From Tubulanus polymorphus (taxonomy: Eukaryota; Nemertea; Palaeonemertea; Tubulaniformes; Tubulanidae): a stretch of 64,000 nucleotides of DNA. The position numbers and the translations under genes are program-made. Positions within the stretch are counted from its first letter, which is position 1, and each line of letters begins with the position of its first letter. The stretch lies in contig NC_134026.1 of NCBI RefSeq assembly GCF_964204645.1, positions 5,766,001-5,830,000 of the forward strand, in the 5' to 3' direction. Below, in pieces: positions 34,201-46,200 of this stretch. A model generated the notes under the pieces. That model was not told where the DNA came from. It did no database searches and saw only the letters and a list, made by a program, of their open reading frames with translations.

Positions 34201-37200
34201 TATATTGCCCGTTCGGAAAGTACGATTGTCCTCTGGGTAGTTTTCTAGTCCAGTGAACTATCGGTTTTGGAAGTCCGGTTGCGTTACAGTAAATATTCAG
34301 ATTGTCCTTTTCTTTCAGTACAATCCGTGTTTTATTGTGTATGATACTCAGCGAGGGAGCTGGAGAAAAAAAACCCGAAACGTAACATTCCAACGAAAAT
34401 TCTTTTAACGATTTTAGATGAACATCAATGGGTTATCATGGATAATCTGTACGTTGGGATTCCAATATCACGCCGACGAGCAGCATAGCACAGGGCTCGC
34501 TATCAATCGTCGCTAAGCGCCGTTCTATTCTACGATCATCTCTTTCTGTCCAATGATTGCTGTGGGAAACAGTTATTGTGACATCGATAATACTTCGTTA
34601 ATCAATCATGAGGTTTCGTTATCTTCTTTCATTGCGAATTTTTGCATTTGAAAGTGTCGTCGTCGAGCCTGCTATGTGTATTGAGTATTTGAACTAGAAA
34701 ACCATTCTATACACGGGGCTACAAGGATGGGAAGGACTAGAAAATAATGAGACAACTTGTTACTTTCAGAAGTGGCTGTTAAAGGAAGAAATGGTCCTCT
34801 CGAATGGTACGGATTTTTTGCGGAGTTTTACCATACAACGTACGCCTAATGACTTGAACCATAGCGTCAAGATACAAGTCATATATACTTACAAGATACT
34901 TTGAGATCGAAGTATTTATGTCTAATGGTGGCCAAACTGAGATGACATCGGTACCTGCCGCTGTCTCGAGGTCTTGCGTGTCTGATAACCAGTATGGATA
35001 ATGCCCGGTGATGAGGTACGCGTATCACTTGATATCTTTTATCATCCGTCTTCAGTTTGTTACCTACTGCCAGGAGTTTACCACGACCATCGTCGAGAAC
35101 TTTCACCCACTCCAACTGAAAACAGAGAAATGTTACAGGCGATTTAAAGAGATTGGAAATGTAACTTTTTTCTTCTGTGAACACTGGACCCAGTTCCACA
35201 GTTGTGAGTTAGAGTTAACTCTGAGTTAAAGTTAGTTCATTTTCGATGATTTAACTCAGAGTTAAATCATAACTCGGAACTGTGGAACTGGACCATGGTG
35301 GCCAACTGTATGAAAAAGGTTTGAGGATACGAAGAGTGATAAAAAGCTTTTGAACCAAGTTCCAACCAAGTCAGAAAATTTGGCTAATTTAAAAAAAAAC
35401 TAGAGTTCTTTAATCAAATTTGAAAATACCAAATTGATCATAGTGAATCAAATGACCATAGAATACATAAAGAGGCTTATAGCCTACATAAATTATTCGC
35501 CATCTTTGGTGTCGGTATCGTTAACTGACTGAATAAATCATCTCTTGGAATTGTATTGACTATTATCATTGTGTTTGGCAAAGACAAGGTTATGTATAGT
35601 TAACATCATGTATTTTGTCGGTTCCAAGAAAAAAATGTTATTTGTCATGCACGATTCGGATATTATGTTCGTCTTGAGAATGATATTTATTCGGATACGA
35701 GGAAAAACGCCAGTTTATGAAATAGTTTACACGTATTGGCGGAATTCGCACATATTTACTAAGACGCCGCCTGAGCGTTTCTTGTTTTATGAATTATTTA
35801 TGTCCGTAATTGCGACTGCAGCTGGGGTATGGACGTCATTCCACCAGCTTTCAACGGTTTTGACGGGTTGCAATTTCGTAATGGAGTTACGTACTGTCCC
35901 CGGTGGACTTCACATATCCACCGACGTCTTGTGCAGGACGTGGTTTTATCTAACAAACCCTACGATATGCGTGCAATTTGGGTATCAAATGCCAAGTAAC
36001 GTATGAACAGTGGTGGAATAGATTACTTGTGATTATACTTAATGTGTTCCCTGGTGCATCACTTGGAGGCATAGCCCACAGCCAAGGTCTACACCTTGTG
36101 ATTGGGATAAAACGAAGAGATTTTTCCAGTCATGGACATTCAATTCAAATTTGTTCGTACATACAGCACTCCCAAGGAGCAACAAAGTTAAACGAAATAG
36201 AAGAAAAGAAAGAAAAAACATACATAAGGATACATACAATTCCGGGATACAATTATAAGTTTCATAAAAGATACATGTATGTATTTTTGTTTCATGTATT
36301 TCTGTTTCAAGCTTAATCATCGACTATTTAACATATACCACACATATTCCATAAAAATCACATCATTGCCCCGGAAGAACTAAAGACCATATGGAGTACT
36401 CACCCAAACGCTATCATAGCCGTACATAAGCATGTACTGTCGAGGTAAGGCGTCAAAACTGCACGATAACACGGCAGTATCACCGGTTGTAACGGTCTGG
36501 ACTGTCGTTGCGAAGTCGACACCTTGCATATCCTTCTGCAGATAAAACGCTTTGTCTGAAAAATACACGGGAAGTATGGTTAAATGTAAAGTTTGGTAAA
36601 TCCTTTTTATTTCATACGTTTGTTTTGTTGCTTCTAGCTTGCTAAAATGATTTTAAAAAAATCATACACTATATATGAAAAGCTTCGTAACTATTCACAT
36701 GTAAATCGAATCTTCTAAAGCTTCCACTTCGTGAAATGCCACTGGGAAAATTTAAAAAATGTGTATAACATACTCTACACAAAAATTGAATAAAACATTC
36801 CACGTGTAAATTGTGTCTTCAGTGTTGTAAATTCGGCTTTGTAATATGACACGTAAAATCAAAGGAAAATATTCATCGCAATTTTAGACCATCTTTAAGA
36901 TGTTTTTTTAGTTTAGTTTATTCCGTCTTGTATATAAGCATTTTGTTTATATACTGGTCGTGGCTTTACAAGCTGTTATTTGAGAAAAAACGTGTTGTGC
37001 GCGCGTTATTTTCGATTCGTTTCAACCTTGCGATACGTTTGGTAAAATTTTTCCGACTGCCTATCCCCGCAGGTAAAAAAAACGTGATACATTACATCTA
37101 TACATGTTTTTGTTGCCATTTATGAGACAAAAAAAATCCTCACACCGGAACCGATTCATTCATAAAGGTGAGGTTCTTAATAATGGCTAAATAAACCGAT

Positions 37201-40200
37201 TACTTTAAAAGGTTTCCCTCGAGATGCTGCTCCAAGCCAAAACTGACAAACAAACGATTAATGGCTGTTAAATCAGTTGGATGCAAAACGAAAGGCTTGA
37301 GCGACTCGACAACGAGAGAACGAGTCCGTACTTCAAAGGCTTACCGTTTATAGGAAAACCTACTGTGTAGGTAGGATTAATTGGATAACTGCTCTCAGAG
37401 AGTGGTACGAAAACAACTACAGCGCCAGGGAATATTAGGATGAACTGCAACAGGTTCGGAAACCAAAAACTGCCTGTCGGCCATACCCATCAAACTCGAA
37501 GAGGTTAAGCAGAAATGATCCCTGCTCAAAATTCGGACCTTCAGATCCAGTATCGGCCTCATGACCCGACGCCGTATATACAAATACAATACGCTTATTT
37601 AGAACGGACGTCGGTAGCTTAGAGTGAATACAATTTGTTTATTCATTACGATGATAATTTTCGAGTTAAGAACAAGTGAAATTATATCAGGCTTTCCCTC
37701 GATATAACGTCTAAAGTTTAGAGACATGTTATGACATCCGTGTCAATTTCGAAATTCAATCCGTCTTTCCAGAGCTCAATAAATCAAATCCGGGGGACAT
37801 CGATCCATCATTATGTATACGAAGCTCTAGGACTTAGTGTATAACAATTTTAGATTTGTATCCTCGCCTGCCAGGGACAACTCGACTAACGGTGTATTCA
37901 GTTTCATTCTAACTGAATCAAATTTTCGTCTTTTTGGAGCGCTGCGAATGACCTGTAGTAGCCGATCAATGTATGTATAACCTATACATGGGGGATAGGT
38001 TTACAGCGTATAAATCAGTCTAATGCATAGATTTCAAGTGCAACCGCAGATCTCCATTTCGACTCTCACCGCCGACAGAAAAACAAAACTCTGTCTCTCG
38101 TCTGCTTAATTCGTGCTCAGAAAGCCGTGAGATATGACAGTGAATTAGGGTAAAGAGCTATTGCGTCATGATGTAGTTGTTGTCGACGCTGCATATAGCA
38201 GCCACAAGCTAAGAGAGAACGAATAACAAGAATGCTCGTAGAGCGCTATGTCCAGGACACACAGCTTTTTGGAGTTCCTTTTTATCATCCATATGAATGA
38301 AGATAGAATTGATTCAAGCCATTAAATCCATTCATAAAATCTAGTTTAGCCATCTAAAGTCCAACAGGTTTCTATATCTTAGTCAATAGTGTAGCATGTT
38401 TTTGCATTCTCACGTGAAAGATATAACTCTTATTATGGTCACTTTTCTTAAGCATTTGTATAAAAAATTTGAACGCAACTGTAATTTGCCATTCTAACTT
38501 TAAGACACTTTTAAATTTAAAAGCAGCAATCACGGGCCGGCAGTCGCATGTTACGGGAGCTTCGCCCCAGGATGATATGTAGGATTATCTGTATGACTCG
38601 GGATGACAGGAAAATTTAATCGAATCGAGGATTACTTTACAAAATCATTAGCATGTGCCCTTGTTTTGCCTTGTATTCCAAGCGTTGAATATAATTTGTA
38701 ACGCAGCCGATTTGTGTCTTTTGTACTTCGCGCATGTTTTAAAGCGTTTACTTTTATGCGTACGTGCTTACAACAAACGCTCAATTTCTAATAACTTATT
38801 GTGTGGCCATGCAGCAAATTATTTACGAAGAAATTCGAAACTAGCGACCCGCAGCTGTAGATAATACGAAGACTTAACCGATTGGGGAAGATTTGAATAG
38901 TAACATGGAAAGTGACGATGTCCAATTGAAACATGATGACATTCTTTGTTAAGATATCGAATGGTTGGTTCAAGGAACGGCAAACCTATTTGCCGGTATT
39001 TTACTAGAATCTTAAACCGCAGTTTACGAAGAAATTCCATTCAACGGTATCTCGGATGCAAAATTGCAAAACGGTCCAGTCTATGATTCCGAGGAGACAT
39101 ATATATTTGTTGATAATTCGCGCTTTATCGTGAGCCATAAAGGCGATTCGGATGCGTGACTGTATCAATAAAACAGTTATTTGATAAACGGACGGCAAAT
39201 CAGGCTGGATATTGAGACTAATTCCAGAACAAATTAACTTCCACATACAGCAGACTCTCTGTATGGAATTCATTCAGTCGACGAATGTATATTTCATTGA
39301 TTTCCATCTAGCAATCTTCGGCAAATATCTCATGTGTAAAATTGTCCGTCGGATTTCAAAGGGGTCCGCGAGCAACAGCCAACTGGAGGTTGCATTGTTT
39401 TTACCGGCGAGTACAGGAGTGTATATAATTTTCGAATATTGCCTATGGAATGGGGAGGTAATCAGATCGATAAGGATACGTCTGGATTGAGGTAATCACG
39501 GGTCGATAGTACGGAATTGCGTTGATAATAATCTGATAATACTATTGGAAGTAGACACTTCATCGAATCACTGGTTGTCATGAGCGGGTTCACGGTGCGG
39601 TATAATAACCTAACCCTGGTGATAGAAGAGTTCTGCAAGATCATGGTCGTGTGTCACCAGGGAACCGAATACCAAGGGAAACGCTGTCATAAACACACCT
39701 AACCCTCTAGGTCCAGTTGCACAGTTGTAAACTGAGTTAAAATCAGAAGTAACTCAAAGTCAAATCTTAATTCACATCTGTGGAACTGAAATCAATTCAA
39801 TTCAATTCATTAATCACATAATCTGTACATACAAAGATTGTCCATAGTGAATAGATCGTTCCGCTAATCAAAGCCTTCGAATATATCGTAAATATTCATT
39901 AGCTATTTTGGAAAAACGGTTGGAAATCTTCAGTTAGAAAACGTTATACAGTTCTCCTGTTCTTATTCGCGGTCGGTCGCGCCAGGTGCGTTTTCTATTT
40001 CGAATCTACAGTTATGCTTTAAAAAGACAATGCTCTCCGGTTAACTTTTCCGGTTCGTTTCACAATGAAATTAACATTCCTTCGGTACAGCATACGCTTA
40101 TCCTGTCGGTGCGCGCTGATCGAACGTAAACGTTGAACCACCGCTGAATCGTGGCTACTGTTGCAGCAATATTGCGTGTGATCTTTGACGTTATGAAATT

Positions 40201-43200
40201 GAACGTAACGAAGCGCGAAACGTTAAGGAGAAACAGGGTTTAAACGTTATCTACGTAAGCGTCAGATGAGTGAGTTTCATTTTCTGATCCGTAAATAGCG
40301 CTCTATAACGAATTACGTTAAAAGCATTTTATACAGGGCGTCCGTAAAATCGTTCGTTATACGTTAAGACTTGAGAGTACATATTAAAATTCGATACATA
40401 AAATACATTAAATTCGTCCATTTATGATATAAGATTTCGTATTGAAAAATCGTTAGAATCACCGAACGCCTTAGGACAAATATAAATGAGGCATAAAATA
40501 TGTTCATTGAAAATTGGTAATTAATACTATTCGTATTACGATATGGAAAGAACCCTGCGGGATTCGATAGTAAGCGAGCATATGATAAACACGTAATGCA
40601 GCGTTTTGTGATGAGATACGAGGTGGAGTCGAAATATTTAGTAGGAAAAAAAATATAATCGCGCATCGTCATGATTCATATCAATTATATGAAAGTTGTA
40701 CCTTTAAGCTAGGCAGGGTGTCATACTTCATTCACGGAAAAGGTACCGAACGGAGATCAGATTTCGGAATAGAGCAATATGCAGCATACGAAGCGCGTAG
40801 AGGGTTTTTCGACTAGTTCGTTAAATAAACGCTAATGTCTGATTACCAATCATTTTCCGGCTCGGTGAACCCTTTTTACTAGGAACCGACTAGTTTACTA
40901 GACCGGTGTGTCGGGTACCTCCCCTTTCCCAGCTGCCAGGGGTCATTAATAATGACCCGACGAGCAATTATCGAAGGTGAACTTCAAGCGCACCATGTAG
41001 AGCATCAAATATGCATATCACGCTGAACCGCATGGGAAAATGAAAGGTATAAAGGCGCACAGGTACAATGCATGTTGAAATACTGAAAACATCGTGGAAA
41101 ATGTATCCAATGTTCGAACGTCTCTCCACGGACACTCCTCTCTCGTCCCGCTGTGTCTGGCCTGTCGTCCACGGAAGTTACAAACCAAGCGAGATGAATT
41201 AATTTCACAAGGTGTCCTCTGGACAACTATGTCAACACTAATACAACACCGAACGATGAGATGAAATATAGCCATGAAATGATTGCCACTTCTACGAGCA
41301 GAAAGCAAAAGAGCTTTATCTGTTGGAGCTGACTTCGGTGATGGGGTTGAAATGCGATTATGGGATAGATTCAATATAATCTCTATCTCGATGCTAATTA
41401 CTGTAGACAAAACGACAGGGCAGTTTCAGTTGGGTAGTATCTAATTGGAGTAATTTTGGCTTTTTTTGTTAGCGACGCCCAACGTTTTTCCTGACCACGG
41501 CTAGAATATGATTCACGTGATAAGCGGCTTGTTAGGACACGATCGATACGTACGTGTATCGCGTCTGATCACCAATTTAGCTCGAGTTAACTAGTTCTTT
41601 GAACGCGATCAGTGAGAACACTAAAGCCGTTGATTGGAAGTTGGCGGGCACCTGATACGGGGAAGGTGTCTTTTGATCAAAGCTAGCAGGCAGCAGAAAA
41701 ACTGTTCGAAAGTTTGACGCGACCACAAAATGATACGAGAATACGAAAGTCTGACCGAAGGTTTGTTAGCAAACCCCAAACGTTTGGCGTTAAATCTTTG
41801 ATATTGGAAACGAAGGTGATTTCCGGGTGTACACCGACTTAATCGTGAGTCAATATGGAACTCGATGACAATCGCTGATACTTCAAGCTGCTGTCTACGA
41901 ACAATAATATTGTTAATGAGAACATATTATGTTCTCATTTTCTCATTTTCCCTTTCCTGCTAATGCCAAGAGATTTGCACCTAACACGACACCCGAACTG
42001 GTTCGTTCATTAACATACAGCATACCGGCTTGGGCAAACAGTATTGCCGTTTTGAGTACTCTTAAACATATCAGATCTGCCAGAACGTAATAATGCCATA
42101 TTACGGCAAGATGCATGAGTACGGATAAATGTGTAAATTAGCAGACAACCAAACTGTTCACAACAGGCTCATGTGATTACAAAATCAGAACCGGCCACGG
42201 AGGCCCTGGTGGCTCCAAAAATGACTTATTACAATTGCCTGGTGAAACTTCATTAATGTTACTTACTGTAATGGCATCTCAGCTTGTAACTGAGCAATCC
42301 GGTGAGATTTAAGGATAAATGTTACAGACAAGTTCAACGGAGAAATTAACGAGTTTTCTGACAAACGACGTTGGGTGAATAACTCTGCTTAAAACAGAGA
42401 AAAAACATGTTAACATAATTTCATCGGAGGTTGTTTCAAATCTTTTCGAATTTAGGACCATTGCGAATAAAACGACCACCAAATTTAGGAATTAGTTGAT
42501 TTTATAGGTCCATAGTCAAATCTACAGTGGAAATGTGTTTCATAACATCTTAAACATCTGCAAACATAGATAACTCGACTAGGTGATGTTTGTTAGAGCA
42601 AATGAGATGGAAACTGGTGGCTCTCGCATTATAAACTCCGTCTAGTTTTGATTTTGAACAACTAATGGATGTGGAATTACTCGCAGAACGTCAAATCCAA
42701 TCTTGCAAAACACGCGTCGAGGCCTTGTGTTCTTAGTCAACGCATCGGTCGGATTTAGAGTGATATTTGTGACGTATGTCAAAAGCAATAAACGGATCCG
42801 CGATCGAGAGAGAGAGAGAGTTCTCGCAGGTTCTGCTGCATGCATGTGTCACCTTCTGAATAATACAACATCTGAAGAAGACAACGACAGGTCACATTGA
42901 GCCCTGACGGAGTTTAATAAAGTTTCCCTTCGTCGAATGATAAATTCTTCCGTGAGAATTTACAGAGAAACACCGCCGAAATGTCATTACAATGACGAGA
43001 ATGTGTACGCAATGAAACGAGATCGTATAACACAACCACACGGTCAATGTGGGAAATTATTCTTAAATTCGTTATCACGCGCGATCGAAATTCTGAGAAA
43101 GTTAATTTAATTTTTGCGAGGTACCTACTGACACTGGCTTTACTGCCGGATGCTTATCCGGTGTCTGGATTAATACCCCACCGGCAAAGACTCGTGTTTA

Positions 43201-46200
43201 TCTAGATAGGACGCGAGTCTTGTAATCCGAGCGCGACGAAAATAATAGCAAGATAGCGGAGAAATCTGTTACGAATCAAGATTGTAGTTGACAGCCGGTT
43301 GGATAAGGTCGACTCCGGAGGTGTTATGATAGTTTCATCGCGTCTATCGTAAAATGTACGTTTCGTAATTTCTCTTGTTGAATCTTCTCTGAAGCTATTA
43401 GCGTAATTGCCAGAACTTCCTAGAACTATTGACGATAATATATCCCTGCCAGTCATTTGAGAAATGAGTTCGCCTTACCTTACGCAGATGATTTCAACTT
43501 TTGGTGCGAACGGCGAAAAAGATTCTGAAGTGCAAGTGACGGGAATCGGATTGACCACTTCGGTTGTTGGCCGGAATGGAGATAAGTCGTTGAATAAATC
43601 TATAGAGGGGTGACCGACTTATGCGTGTGATCCCAATCCAGGTCCTCCAGACAGGGAAATACTTGATGATCAGAGAACCGTTTGGAATTGCAAGCCGATG
43701 ACCGGAACGGTGAACTGACAATTCGTCAATAGTATCGCTAAAGACAATACCGACCGATTCTGGTATATTGGTATATACGGAGGTTAATAAATACAACAAC
43801 ACGTATCACAGAATCAGGTCTTAACAGTAAATTGGAAACCGGCCATCCATTTCATTACTGAGCTAGTGATACGGCTAACCGTAATGTGAAAAATCTATTT
43901 CTAAGCATGTCGAGCTTGGTCAGGCGGTCAACAAATCCAAAAGGATAGAGCGAATAATGTTTGCTTGATCCCCGTGTAAGTAACGACTAATAGGCTTTGT
44001 GCGGTTGTCGGGTTTTCAAAGATGTTATTCTTTGGATAAGGGGAGGAACCGTATCGTTCACCCGAGAGACGCCGCAGATCGGAAGTTATCGGAGAGCTGC
44101 ATTTTTGAATGATGTCCACCTTCAAAGTATACCTCGCGGTCAGTTCCTGCTTGCAACATAACTAACACATGTACGGGCACCCATAGGAATCATTGGCATT
44201 TCCCTCCTCGTTTGCTGAAGACCGACAACAAATAGTGCTTTGAGCTGCGCGAGAACTCATTCGCACTTTGATATTTCTCATGCAAATATCCATCAATAAA
44301 TGAGTTGCTTTCTCCGGTCACGCGATATTTGGCACTGGCGAACATTTACGAACGTGTTTGGATTCGTGACTTTCGTCTGTACAATTTCTGGCCGTGAAAG
44401 CCATACCGAGATGGTCTAATCAATGTTAGGTGTCGCGGAAAGTCAGCCCCACGAGTAAATGGAACTGATGATGATACCTTCAGCCTCAATACAGGTTACT
44501 AATGGACCGTGGACATTGATTATCTTCCCTTGCGTATTAGGTGTGAATTAAGTATATATATGACCACAAATAACTGGCCAGCACTCGGCTCCGTTGCGAT
44601 CTATATGATATGAAAGCGAAGATATCTAGTCAAGATTGCTACGAATCTCGTGGAAATAGACTATGATCTTCTAGGTCTAGGCATTGAAGATATAGTTTGA
44701 AGCGAAAAGCAAACACGTTTCGTGTTTCTCAGGCAACAGACGATGTCAGAAAAAAAAACTATTCTGTGTACGTAAGGTGTATTTTCCTTGTCTTTGATGA
44801 CTCTTGAGACGCGATACAGCTTCACGTTTACAGTAGTACATCTGAAAGCAAACAATTAACTAAATTTCCCGACGGCGTAAAACCTTCGACACCGCTGTCA
44901 CGTGAAGGGTCCTCGTCTTAGCGGCAGCTAATGCGACACGAAAGAACTTATATGCAACATTGTTTAAATGTAACTGCAGCTAAAAAAATACACGTATCTA
45001 AGCTCTCAGTTCCTACTTCGGTGAAAGCTGTGCGCGATGTCCACTGACGTAACCCTGAAAACTAAGAACACCTGCGCTAGAGAGTAATTTGTTAAAAGCT
45101 TGCGATCAGGAAATGAGAATCCATTGGGTTTGGCTACAAAAACGTGATCGAGTGTTGATTACATGTAAATTGTACAGACCTCGCATACAATGCTTTTAAG
45201 CGTATTCGTTCATTAAGAGACTCAGTCCCAAAGGCACTCCATAAAAATCGACCGTGTTTTACTTCGGAAACAGAAATTCATTATAAAATGGATGGTTAAG
45301 TATTTTTTGCACATTACTAAGCTGTATTTTTTGTTATTCCATTAAACTAATGAACGCGCTTGAAGACAAAACACCAGCCACGTATCATTACGTCAACATT
45401 GAGCGATCAAAATAACGGTTGTCGGGAAAAATACCGAAGATACGCTTTGTAAAAGGTTTATAATATGACAGTCCGGATTATGTGTAAGTCGGATCATGGA
45501 CTCAAAACCGATTCGTTTTAGAGTCTAACGTTCTAACGTTCATCACCTGCATGTGCGCGGAACCTTCAAAATTCTGGTGCGCACTTAGATCGGAGAATAG
45601 AACGACTATGGGAACTTAAACTAACATATTGTCGAAGGCACTACTGAGATTCAAATCTATTCAGTCATGGCGAAAAAATATGAAACATATACCAATCTAT
45701 ATATGATTTGCTTAATTAAGGGAAACTATTGGTAATTTCTAAAGAGTTTCAAGTACAAATATTGATACAAATCGAGTAATTAGAAAGAAAAACGATCTGG
45801 TTATATATATATAGAGACTGGAGATATCCCACACTGGTTTAATCAATATACACAACCTCTCAATACCGGTTTGAACTAAGGGTCCCCTCCTAGACAAAAT
45901 TCTTTCCACGACACAAAGCCCCCTCCAGGAGTTCGGTTCACCATAGTCGACGCTATACGCGGTTAAAGAACGCAATAACATGCCACGAATGAATACAACT
46001 TCTTTATAGTGTTTTTATGTCGACATATTCTGTAAAAAAAGGATAAAATTCTCTATTTTCGTGACAAATTATTTGCATTCCATCGTTCTGTCAACTATTA
46101 CAAATCGACCACAAAAGGAATTTACGGCTAGTGTGTCAACGCTAACACGTATCGTATGTGAATTTAGATTTCTTTTTTCGCTTATATAATAGACAAATCA

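Noticed and set aside
35569-36006. 145-residue plus-strand ORF
   Set aside because: It lies in an intron of the Ig gene on the opposite strand, has no domain, and no splice or start context favours it.
41018-41410. 130-residue minus-strand ORF inside the large Ig intron
   Set aside because: Composition is not protein-like, there is no signal peptide or domain, and no in-phase splice link to the flanking Ig exons was found.
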